A stretch of 64,000 nt of DNA, from the NCBI RefSeq assembly GCF_030463565.1, contig NC_134651.1, positions 10,738,734 through 10,802,733 of the forward strand, in the 5' to 3' direction. Source of the stretch: Pelecanus crispus (Eukaryota; Chordata; Aves; Pelecaniformes; Pelecanidae). The notes under the pieces were generated by a model, which had not been told where the DNA came from, did no database searches, and saw only the letters and a program-made list of their open reading frames with translations. Of this stretch, positions 35,023 through 46,700 are shown in pieces. The position numbers and the translations under genes were made by a program. Within the stretch, counting starts at the first letter, position 1, and every line of letters starts with the position of its first letter.

Positions 35023-38000
35023 TGACCAACATAGAAGCTGTTGAATTGTCAAGTTTATGTGTGGTATTTTCCAAGCTATTTATTTCCTCTAGTTTCCATA
35101 ACTGCACACTAGAAGGATGCATTCTTCTCAAAAGACTGTTATCATAATTCCTAAGATTATTATCTGTGAATGCTGTTCAAACATAAAGTAACAAGCCTCC
35201 ATCACATCTGGTGTGAGTTATAGTCTGTGTTTATTGGACCAATAGCAAACAAAAAGACTTCTAGTCATATAAAGAAACATGGTGAATTCAGATACTCCGG
35301 AAGTTGTGGGGAGATTAACAGAAAACCACATAATATTATCAATATGCTTTTGGTTTTTTTGTAATGCTGATGAAACAAAGATAGAAATGTCAGGTGAGCT
35401 GCCCAAGCCACAGAAAAAATAATCATCAAAGTTATGGTTAGGGTAAAAGCATACCTGTGTCTGTGGCTTGTGTCCAGAGCCCATGCAACCACGCCTGTTT
35501 GTTAGATTGTACTTGTATTTGATACAGTTTAGGTGAAACAGCACTCGAGATAAAATAATTTCACAGCAATGCACACTTTAATGACTAAATACAACCTTTA
35601 TTATAGAAACACCAATAATAGAAAAATAAAGAGCACATCTTACTTCTCATAGCAAAGTAATTTTTAACAACCATATATTATAGCAAGCTAGAAGTGATCA
35701 ACCAAACCAATTTCATACACTCAAGAAGCTAATCTACATCTCCCTTCCTCTTTCAACCAGAATTAACATCTGTTTTTTTAATTTGGACTTTTTTTTGGCC
35801 ATCAGAGAGCAAAAAGGACTGAAAGAAATTAAATCTTGCTTTATAAACTCCTTGGAGATTTGGCTAAGTATGACATTATCATAGTCATGGGCTGCTCTTG
35901 TATCTACCTTGGATGTGCAAGAGGCCATAGTGAATGGTGTGGGGTGAGAGCTGCAGCAGAGCATCAGGGAGCTGTGGGGACGTGCTCACCTTCTGATTTC
36001 TATGAGTGGCTCCACTGTATCCTGACCAGCACATGCTTGTAAGCACGTTAAGCATAGCTTCCCTGGTGGGATGCGTCATGTCATCATGATCATTACCTTC
36101 GTTCAGGGATGGGTTGAACTGAGTCTGCAATGGTGGGAGTGGGGGAAGTGAGCTGGGGTTGCTGAGACCAACATTGCTGGTCTCTCTGAGAGCCAGCTGC
36201 AACCTTGCCCCCTCCCACAGCAGACCGTGCTCTTCTCTCAGCTCTCTGGGTCCATGGGCTCATGCTGAATATATGAAGGTTTTTGCCATGCAGATTTTTA
36301 GGGCAGGTTGGGTGGTAAACCCCTGTCCCAAGCAGTGAGCAGGCTGCTGAACAAGAGTCTGGCTATGACAAAGAGCAGCCCTGGAAGGGAAGCAGTCTGC
36401 CAGGCTTAGAAAATACTGGTTTCATTTACATCCATACCAACAGGAAACAAAGGAACTGCACTGCTGCCCATGGTATAATTATTATGGCCCACCTAGCGTA
36501 AAACTAATTTATCGTAAGAGGCTCTTCTTTGCATGGTGCTCCTTTAGGGACTTTTTGCCTAAAATGCTTCCTCAGGTGAGATGTTTAAAAGAGAAAGTCT
36601 GGCAGTCAAGACCAATTACACCTATAGAGTCTTCCCACTGGGAGGAGGACCTCAAAGCAACTCTATTAGATAAAAAAGCGCCAGCCAAATATCTACCTAA
36701 ATTGTGGCAGAAAATAAATACGGGCATCAGCTTTAAAAGCTGCACATGGCAACTCAGGGAGCAGCTGGGCTGTCTAATTCTAACTCAACACTAAATTCAG
36801 AGAGGCAACACTCCCCGCTGTGCTGGCACGCTAACACGCGTCCCTGCTGCAGTCTGTTTGTGTGTTTTGTGGTCAGGGAAGAAGGTGACGGCATGCAGGC
36901 TGGGCTGCAGATGGGAGAAAGGTTGCACATTAGGGGCTAGGATCTCCTGATGCAGTAAGGAATTCTCCAGTGGATCCTCTGCTACTGTAAAGTACTAACT
37001 CCATTGGATTCAGTTTGCTGCATGTTGGCAGCATTTCATGGGAGCCTCCAATTGTTTCATCGGTTTGTACCACGTGCACTTTGCCTGTGCCGTTTAGAGG
37101 AAGCCCAGCGTATTATTCATGTAGAAAGGGCAGTATGCAGCTGCATAAAAAGATCAAACAAATAATAGCAATAAAAAGCATAAGAACAAATCAGGTAAGC
37201 CTGAATCCAAACATTGTTCAATACCAACAGTTTGATTCACCGTAGAAAGAAAAAAGTGAGGGGAAAAAAAACATTAACATTGCTTCATCGGTAAGAATGC
37301 CAGAGGGTGTCACAAGATTAAACACAGAATTATCAGTCATTAAGAACAGTTTTCTCTCCTCATGTGATATCAAACATTAAAAGCCTGAATATTAACATAA
37401 AGAGATTTTTCAGTACAGAACATAACAAGAAAATGCTATATCCATGTCAATAGAAGTAACGAACCGTAGAGATCATGCAACCCAACAATCCAAGGAACGT
37501 GTGAAACAGGACTTAGTTTTGAATGGGAAGGATGTCTCTTGATCACTAGTCAGAACAGCTTAGGGTCATATCATGTGCGGGGCTGAGCTTTTTAGGCAGT
37601 GTTGTTAAAATGTCCACATGTAACAGTTTGGGACAGTAACATCACTATCGCATACTTAGGCTGATTTTTGAATGGAAGCGCTTCCATATATTTACCTTTC
37701 CTGCTAGACACCTCATCAATTCTCTTGTTTTAAAAAATGTCATTACTTTAATCAGGTATAAAAATCTGCTTTCTAAAGAACAGATTCATAGTATTAACTA
37801 ACCCTGAGAACTGGAAGGATCCTATTAGTTCAAGGGCCTGAACAATGCCACTGAGTTCAGTGGGCTGCTTGCCCACTAACCAGAGGGAGAGGAGGAGGGG
37901 TGAAAATAAGCTAGATAAAATTCACTAAGCAATATTAACAATGCTGGAGCCTTTTACAAAATAATAATCGAAACACTCAAATGTCAGTTGGAGTATTCAA

Positions 38001-40113
38001 CTGAATACAGTTCAAATCACTGTGTCTGTATTAAACATTTGAAAGTTTGGTATTCTGTCTCTTGTGCTACTTTACCTTACAATCTTATTCAACTACCTCC
38101 CTTGCTCCCAGCTGGTTCTGACTTCTGTCTTATGTTTCTCTGAGTGCAAAAGTGCTTCAAAATTGTCTTTATCTTTCTTATTTATTGCTTCATTCAGACT
38201 CAAAGGGGACATTTCTGGAGACTGTTAATTACTTCCACAGCTACATATTATGTCGATTATGGAACAGTACGACCATGTTTTTACTTGACACAGACTAGCA
38301 TCTTCTAGTAATTCATCAAATGGAAGGATTTTTTTTCTTTCTTGATTTACATAAGTAAACCTCCAATGGTTAAACACAGTAAAATATCAAAACTATTTTA
38401 AAAATACTTAAGGGAAATTAAACTCACAAGATATTATCATAAGTTTTACCCAGTGAAAATCCAGTGAGGCTCCATCACCATTAATAATTGCTCGGGATTT
38501 GGGCCCTTATTAATGGAAATTAAATTAGCTCCCAGCATTTCTATTTTGTTTAGATCCAGATTAAACTAACAACAAGGAATCTTTGCAGATGACTTCAGTC
38601 TTTCTTTTGTTTAATGGGTGCCATTCCGCAGTCCTTTTCCAGGCAAAACTTTTATTGGTAGAATTTAAGTCATTAGCCTAACTCCTAAAGGGGAATTGTG
38701 CTCTTATCTAATATTATTTCTCTTTTGTAAACGGTTTTGTATATAATTTCTTATCATTTTGATGTCGTTTGCTGCAGTGAACAGATTTGTATGTGGTGTG
38801 TGCGTGTGTATGTGCACATTTGTGCATATGTTTAGCTTTCCAAATCTTTTGTGACAAGGAGATTTTCCTTGTTACAACAAAGAAGATTAGCTGAACTTAA
38901 TCTCAAAAGCAATTACTACTTTCACGCCTTCCTCATTGGCTTAGCAGGAAACAGACTACAGCGTTACAATTAGTGTGCTTTAAAGAAACTCCAAATTATT
39001 TCCATATGAAAATCCAGCTGCTCAGCTGCAAGCGCACTGGAGAGCGTTTGCTTTTGGGTAGAGAGTTTGTCCAAGGCCTGTGCAAGCTTTTAATTCCCAC
39101 AGAAGCCTTGAACATACAGCGTCAGTGGATTTCCATTTGCTCATGGACCTTGTACAGGTCTGCCACGATTGTGGCCACTTAGTTCCTCGCATTTTCAGTG
39201 GGCATGGTATCTTCCCAGATTAAGAAAGATCACAGTCCTGCCCTCTCAGTAGAGGGACAGTTACTGAGTTCAGTGGCAGTCACTGTAACAGGTCCACGTC
39301 TGAACAGGAAGTGGGTGATTCATGAACTCTCACAAGACCATGAAATACTAAGCTGCTTGAATTTATTGAGCAAATTCAGCCCAGTCCCTGCCTGTTGTGC
39401 TGGCATCCTTAGCACCGGCCCACGTGTCACAGTGCTTTCAGCCCCTCATGTTAGCTTTCTCCACATTATGTTGCAAACATGTGGCAAAGGGATGCTGTGC
39501 CTTGAGCGCCGATCCGCAGGTGGGATGGCTTGGCCTGGCGTGGTAGATGGGTGGAGTTACTGCCTCCAAACGCCTGCCCAGTTCTGCTGCACAGACATCT
39601 CAGCTGCCTGTCAGTCGGCTCCTGAATTGTGCAGTTTGCAAGCTAACCCTTCAGGATAAACTTACCAACATCCGGTTGCTCTAATGTGCTGTGCTTTATG
39701 AGGCTGCAGTTCAAGAATTATTGGCAAGAAGCTCAGTCGTCTTTGCAGCAGGGCTGAGACAAGCAATGACAAGCGATAATTTTGGCACATACTGGTCAGG
39801 CAGACCCTGTATGACCTCAGTTGGGTAATATGCTCTTATTTGCATACACAGTCACTGGAAACTGGAAAATTTTCTTAAAATACTGCCTCCAGAGTGAGAG
39901 TCATGTATTACCATTGTGTTCTTCTGAGGCGCTTACTAGGAAAAAACAAGAACTTATGAAATGTAACCTTGATATTTACAGGATGGGTGAGAACTTGCTT
40001 ATGAATGGAAGTCACACTTACACTTGCACCAAGACGTCAGCATACATAATGTTCCCACAAGGCTTTCACTGAGCTCTGATTTAACAGGATTGTCTGTAGC
40101 TGTGGACTTCTGG

Positions 40114-40119
40114 TTTATT
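40114..40119 (-). terminator. LAMP3: Candidate LAMP3 poly(A) signal AATAAA
   Basis: TTTATT on the plus strand, that is AATAAA in the direction of LAMP3, about 450 nt after the stop codon. Other hexamers exist further on (for example near 39362), so the true cleavage site is uncertain. Confidence 0.3.
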
Positions 40120-40287
40120 CAGTTGAAGGTCGTATCACTGGACTCATCTATTTTAATAAATCTAAATGCCATCTTTAAGAAACCTGATGGATTTTCTGGG
40201 GGATAGTGATACTGCCCACTTTAAGCTATTTTTAGGCATCTGACTTAGATGGTCTGAATTTCCTCCTTTGTTGATAATACACAGGAT

Positions 40288-40347
40288 TTAGGCTCCTCAC
40301 TTTGATCCTCTAAGAGCTTAGGCTCCTCACTTTGGTTCTCTGGACTA
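40288..40347. repeat. 30-bp tandem duplication in the LAMP3 3' flank
   Basis: TTAGGCTCCTCACTTTG begins at 40288 and again at 40318. The remainder of each 30-bp unit is partly diverged. If the AATAAA at 40114 is used, this lies in the LAMP3 3' UTR. Confidence 0.75.
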
Positions 40348-40563
40348 CATTTAAATTAGATGCTAAGAACAGCCTAAAGTAGGTGGTGTGAGTTCTCTCC
40401 TTCGCACCTTAAAGAAATCAATTCCAGAAATATTCATTAGCTTTAAACACATGGTGCCATCCCACTTAAAAAAATGGCTTCAGGGCAATGAGATTGCTAG
40501 GTAGAAGCTAAAACTCCTGTGACTTCTCCACTTGCTACACACATTTGGAAGTACAAGGGGACC

Positions 40564-40703
40564 TCAGATACGTTCGTATCCTCTATGTGGCTTTCTTCTG
40601 GAAATCAGGAATGTGGCAAACACAATGACAAACAATCCCAGGATACTCAGGCCCACCACAACGGGAACTGCTTTGCTGTTTTTATCAGGCAAACATTCTT
40701 CTT
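40564..40703 (-). CDS. LAMP3: LAMP3 exon 6 (residues 391-436), transmembrane segment and sorting tail
   Basis: It encodes [11 protein letters not shown] with the last LAMP cysteine (C394), then a hydrophobic helix [20 protein letters not shown], stop-transfer SRRK and tail PHRGYERI. The Tyr lies three residues before the terminal Ile, preceded by Gly: the GYxxI lysosomal sorting motif of LAMPs (human GYQRI). Intron 5 (40704-45658) contains CR1 copy C. Confidence 0.96.
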
Positions 40704-43700
40704 CTGCAAGTAAAAGGAGATCAGAGAATGTGTTATAGCAGAACACCATGCTCCTAGACTGTACAAATCTATATTCCGGAAAAGTTAGCAAATACAAGCC
40801 AGAAGTTCTCAAAGCCTTGTTTCCTTTTTTTTTTTCTTTCTTCTTCCTGAGCTATACTTAATACATTTTTATCCGTGGTGAATCTTATCTTAAGAAAACA
40901 ATACTTGCCCCTTTCGAAATAGTTACGTGCTTCACTAGAGAGTGACTGCCCTTTCATGTCCACAGTAATTGTTTTACCATCAAGATCAGTACATACACAA
41001 CATGAGGCTTTCTTGATGATAGCAGATGTGGAGCATCACACTACAAAGTGCAAGTCTGAAAATAAAAAGCAAGACACAGCCTGCATGGACAAAACCTGTT
41101 CCTATGTGGCATCTAATTGCTTCTGTCCAGTAAAAAGTATCAGGCCAGAGAAGGGAGCCTGTAGTCCAGCACATCACTGGCACAGCAAGGATCCTAGCTA
41201 AGTCAGTGCTTCCTAAGCAAAATCAAATTCTAATTGTTCTCTGTGTTTAATTCAGAATATTTGTGGATAACTCTGGCTAACTCAGAACATCAAGAGATTA
41301 GGAAGGCAGAAGCCTTGGACTTAGTCCAGGGGGGTTCTTTAGCAGTACCATTCTCATTTTATTGTACATATGATGATATCAGAAAAGGTTTTGACATAAA
41401 TAATATCTTTTAAGAGCCATCCAAAGATATATTCATTCCAAATGTACCTCCTAGCTACAGAGGGGGAAAATCCTGACTTCCTCAGCCAGTCCCTACCAAA
41501 ATGAATATACAAGTCATCTTCTGATTAAATGAAAAACTCATTAGTTAAAAATGAACTTCCATATTGGGGTAAATTGGTGGCTTTCTGTGGAGAGATTGCA
41601 CCATCTGGATCACTGACATAAATGGAATATTTACCCAAGTAACAATGGCAGGATCAGTCTCAAAGTCACAATACAAGTGTAGCCCTGGGAGTGAAGGGAA
41701 GGTCTGGAAATGATCACTAATGTGTTGTCCCTGAATTAGATCAGACCTACGTACGTCTTCCATCTGATCTATAGGAATGGTCTTTCCTTGGGCGTCAGGG
41801 AAAGAAAGACCTCTAGCATGATGCTCTGAGTAGCATCTGAGTGGCAAACTATCCTCTAAGTAGCGTAGATTGACCAGCTAAACGCCAAGTATATCACAGC
41901 TCAGCAGTGAATCCAGTTTATATCCAAGGTTTAAGAGAGATCCAACAGCCTCCACCTCTTTCATTCCCTGTGACTATTCCACAGCAGATTTTGACAGGGC
42001 TCCAAGACAAAGGCCTCTGTTGTTATTGTCTAATTCTGATGACTATGCTGGCACAGATTGTAGCTGAGCTTGGGCTTTTCCCCAGTGGGAGTCTTTACGT
42101 CAATGGTGGGCAGTTAGCCCAGGGAACATGTGGAGTGCATGACATCATGTCACAGCTCCAGAGCCTCCACGCAGCTCTCTCCAAAATCTGATCCTCTGAT
42201 CCAGATGGTGATTTCATGTGATGCAATACCACAAAGCCAAAGGCATCAGCGTTGTACTAGATAGAATCACAGAATCATAGAATCGTTTAGGTTGGAAAAG
42301 ACCTTTAAGATCATCCAGTCCAACCATTAACCTACACTACCAAGTCCACTCTAAACCAATCAAGGGTAGACTAGCCTAAACCATGTCCCGAAGTGCCACA
42401 TCTACCCGTTTTTTGAACACCTCCAGGGATGGTGACTCCACCACCTCTCTGGGCAGCCTGTTCCAATGCTTGACCACCCTTTCCGTAAAGAAATTTTTCC
42501 TAATTTCCAACCTAAACCTCCCCTGGTGCAGCTTGAGCCCATTTCCTCTCATCCTATCACTAACTACATGGGAGAAGGGACCAACACCCACCTCGCTACA
42601 ACCTCCTTTCAGGGAGTTGTAGAGAGCGATAAGGTCTCCCTTCAGCCTCCTCTTCTCTAAGCTAAACAACCCCAGTTCCCTCAGCCGCTCCTCATAAGAC
42701 CTGTGCTCCAGACCCTTCACCAGCCTTGTTGCCCTTCTCTGAACACGCTCCAGCACCTCAATGTGTTTCTTGTACTGAGGGGCCCAAAACTGGACACGGT
42801 ATTCCAGGTGCAGCCTCACCAGCGCCGAGTACAGGGGAACAATCACCTCTCTGCTCCTGCTGGCCACACTCTTCCTGATACAAGCCAGGATGCTGTTGGC
42901 CTTCTTGGCCACCTGGGCACACTGCTGGCTCATGTTCAGCCGGCTGTCTACCAACACCCCCCAGGTCCTTTTCCGCCAGGCAGCTTTCCAGCCACTCTTC
43001 CCCAAGCCTGTAGCGTCACATGGGGTTGTTGTGACCCAAGTGCAGGACCCGGCACTTGGCCTTGTTGAACCTCATACAGTTGGCCTCGGCCCATCGGTCC
43101 AGCCTGTCCAGGTCCCTCTGCAGGGCCACCCTACCCTCCAGCACATCAACACTCTCACCCAGTTTGGTGTCATCTGCAAACTTGCTGAGGGTGCACTCAA
43201 TCCCCTCATCCAGATCATCGATAAAGATATTAAACAAGACTGGTCCCAAATCCGAGCCCTGGGGAACACCACTTGTGACCGGCTGCCAACTGGACTTAGC
43301 TCCATTTACCACAACTCTCTGGGCTCGGCCACCCAACCAGTTTTTTACCCAGCGAAGACTACGCCTGTCCAAGCCATGAGCTGCCAGCTTCCCAAGGAGA
43401 ATATTATGGGAGACTGTGTCAAAAGCTTTGCTAAAGTCCGGGTAAATGACATCCACAGCCTTTCCATCATCTACCAGGCGGGTCACCAGGTCATAAAAGG
43501 AGATGCTGCCTTTTAAAAGCTTTGTATGGTTTATGTAACTTGCTGTTAAGGAAGTGAGCTGAAAAGTATTTGCATTTGAGTAGTGCAAAAGCCAGAGATG
43601 TTTGAATTGGCCATTTTGCTTTGACAAAACCTTGGGCTACGAACTCTGGGAATTGTTTCTGGTATACTGAAGTGCAGTTCAGAAGGCATTTTAAAGCTTT

Positions 43701-46700
43701 CCAGATGCAAACAGGCCAAGCTATTGATGTTACACTGCTGCAGTCTGTACAAAATTGTAAGGAACTTGAAACCAATGATCATTAGTGTTTTCTTTTTCTT
43801 CCCTTTTTAAAGATAAGCAAATCAGGAGCAACAGAAGTGAAACTGCCAGTCTCGAGAAACCTGAGGAGAGGAGGCTGGTGATGTGTATAGAGTCATTACT
43901 TCACTGGGGATTTTGTCTTTCAAAATCTGCATACACAGCAGGGGTACCTAACAGTTTCATAACTATTTCATGGCCACTGGGGAATTACTTCAGAGGTTGT
44001 AGCTGCTTTCTCAGCCCCTTGATTAAGAGCAAAACTAATTAATTAGTTTTGTATATGGTACTGATTAGCAGAGATTAGCCTGACCTTGGTGGGGGAGAGA
44101 GAGAGAGTCTGTCTAAGCTCTGTCTCTGCTAGAGGTGAGGCCATACCAAAAGCCATATCTGAATTCATTCATTGTACAAATTCAAATGGGAATTTGGGGA
44201 CCAGATGGGATCCTATGAGTTGTTCCAGCTTGGTTTTATCCTGTGAAAAAAGTCTTCATGAGAATGAGAGCATAGATTGGATTCTCAGTGTGGCTTTTAA
44301 GAACTTCAAGAAAAGTATGTTAAAAAAAAAAAAAAAAGTCCATGTCTTAAAAAAGCCCCAGATGTTGCTTCCCATTATATTCCTTTTAGAGTAAGAAAGG
44401 CAGCCAAAATGTTGAGCTAACAGAAGAATAATCAGTCAAACAGAGCCAAACTGAGTCAAAAGACAGATCTAAAGTAAAAAGAATAATACAGGGGCAATAT
44501 TTTGTCAGCATGCAGAAAGTAAAATGTCAGAAGAAGGGAATGTTTTATTAGCACATGTGAAGGGCTGGAGAGCTGAGAAGCCTATCTCCCACCTGAGGTC
44601 TTGTTTGGAAACAGCCTGAGAGGAAGTCACAGAAATGTGAAGATGTACAGTTTGAAAGAGACCGCAGGGTACTGTCCACCTCTCTGCTTTTTGTAGGATC
44701 TTTCATGCATCTCATAAGAAGAAGTAAGGCAGTAGACCGTAATTGTCCATACTGTGGGACACAGCAGTTTTCTGGTGCACCCAGTCCTGGACCCCACACC
44801 CTGGCCAGATCCTGGCTGCATCACTGGACAGGAAACAAGGATGACAAGAGCTCAATTCCCTGTGGAAAGAACCCCAGGTATGGGGTAGGGAAGAAGTTGT
44901 GATGAGCCTAAATACATTCTCCCAGTGTGGGCAACCCAGGGACCAGGGGAATCAGTACTGGTCTGTCTCTGTCTTTTACTAAGCTACATGGTTGCCTCTT
45001 TGTGTCTGTACTCAAGAAAAGACAAATTGCAGAGATGAGCATCACATTTAATTCTGAAACTAGGGAGCATGCCAAAATGTGCTCCTCCTGAGGAGTGCAT
45101 TTCATCATGTCTAGACACAGCTACTCTGAAAGTATCATCCTGCATTCACAAATATTCCTTATTAGTTGGCAGTTTCGCTGCTGCACCTGAGGGACATCAT
45201 GAGTGTCAAGAGCCTTTCAAAATAGCTAAAATCTGACTATGTCGAGAACAGTGACCTTGAACTGAACCGTACATATTAGGGGTTTGGGCAATGCAATGGT
45301 GGTGAACACACTTTCGCTTGCCCTGGGAGAAAATGGGTGGAGAATAAAATGGTGGCTGTAGAGTTGAACATTTTTAATGAGAAGGTGAAACAGAAGGTAT
45401 TGAATGTAGGAGGGAAAGACACTTTTCCGTCTTCCATAAGTATTAGTACTATGTTGAAAATTACTTAGAAGAGGGTGAGAATACAGCAGCGGACAGGTTA
45501 CAGCATTTGGGAGCTATTACAAAGCTGTGATTGTGCTATAGGTGTCATAGGGTCACCGCATGTGTATGGTTATAACCTAGCAGAAGGAGATGCTTCAGGC
45601 TACCAGAATGCTGACATGTAGATCTCAGAAGGATAGAAAAGGTATCCTTTCTACTTACCTTTTCCAAACGTGTTACCGACAATATCAAATGCCTGCAGCT
45701 GCATATTAACAAGGAGTAGCTGGAAGTTCTTCTCCAAGCTGAAGGTTTGCTTGCTGACACACTTAAAGGAGTTCCCCAGCTTTGTTGTAAACAGCTTCTG
45801 ATGTATGGCTGCATAGTAAAGCATACCTGGAGGCCATAAAGAGAGAGACAAATGAGAATCCACACTGACTCTGTTGTATCCAACACCTTCCTGAGATAAA
45901 ATGGGGGATCCCCAGTGCTTTGGCAGAGCAGGAGTCACAGATATGACTAAAGCATGGGCATTTTCCCTATAATGTATCAGTAACATTTCTTCCATGTTTA
46001 AATGAGTGCTTTAATTATCAATGGGCAACTCAGCTGGGCTTGGGTCTGAAAAAGTGGCTAAAATTTCAGATGCTTCTTCAAATCATATTTTAACAATCTG
46101 AGTCTGCAAGAGGGGGTCAGGATTCTCACAGGAGCAGACAACTATCTTAGGTCTCCAGCACGGCTATTGCCAGACAAAACAGAGACACGATCTCTAGCAT
46201 GGAAATTTGACATATCTAGTCTGTATTACTTTATATATTAAATATGTTTTTAAACATATTTCAGTGTCACAGTACTTTATGGAAAATATGGCTCAAGTTC
46301 AAAGCATGAAAAGATCTTGTAACCTCAGCATATCCTGGATGCATATCCTTCTTTGAAAGCAGATATACCAGTTTAAGACAAAATCATCCACATCACCAAC
46401 TCTGCATCATTGTATCTCAACCATATCTGCCAGCACACCCCTGGTCCTCTTCAGTCAAAATCAGTACACTAGTGTGTACTGATACAGTTAATTTGGTAAT
46501 TTTTATCTTAGAAAAAGATACAGGCTTGCTCACTGCAAAAATACTGCCGGTGGACTGTGAAATGACAACGTCTGGCAGAGAGGCAGTAACGAACAGCCAG
46601 GGAGAACAATGTCTCTTGCCAGTACCACTGTGGAGGACTCGAAGTATATTTGAGGATTTTAAAACTTACTATTAAGCCAATTAGCTTGTATTTGCTACAA

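Larger units (their letters stand above)
31501..40563. other. Intergenic DNA between LAMP3 and MCCC1
   Basis: About 9 kb. A second GC-rich patch lies at 31740-31990. A CR1 tail is at 34941-35022. An inverted repeat of homeodomain-like ATTA sites is at 38478-38516. The end nearest LAMP3 probably includes its 3' UTR. No open frame here shows a recognised domain. Confidence 0.5.

Noticed and set aside
37785-37855. Possible very old CR1 tail (TTCATAG...GAACTGGAAGGATCC)
   Set aside because: The resemblance to the CR1 3' end is too weak to separate from chance by eye; a repeat-masking search would decide.
42703-43516. Plus-strand frames of 121, 208 and 107 codons opposite CR1 copy C
   Set aside because: Same antisense shadow effect as in copy A; near-identical peptides appear at both loci only because the CR1 copies are related.
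46240-46261. AT-rich inverted repeat as a possible regulatory hairpin
   Set aside because: Nearly all A and T in AT-rich intron DNA; such near-palindromes arise easily by chance.
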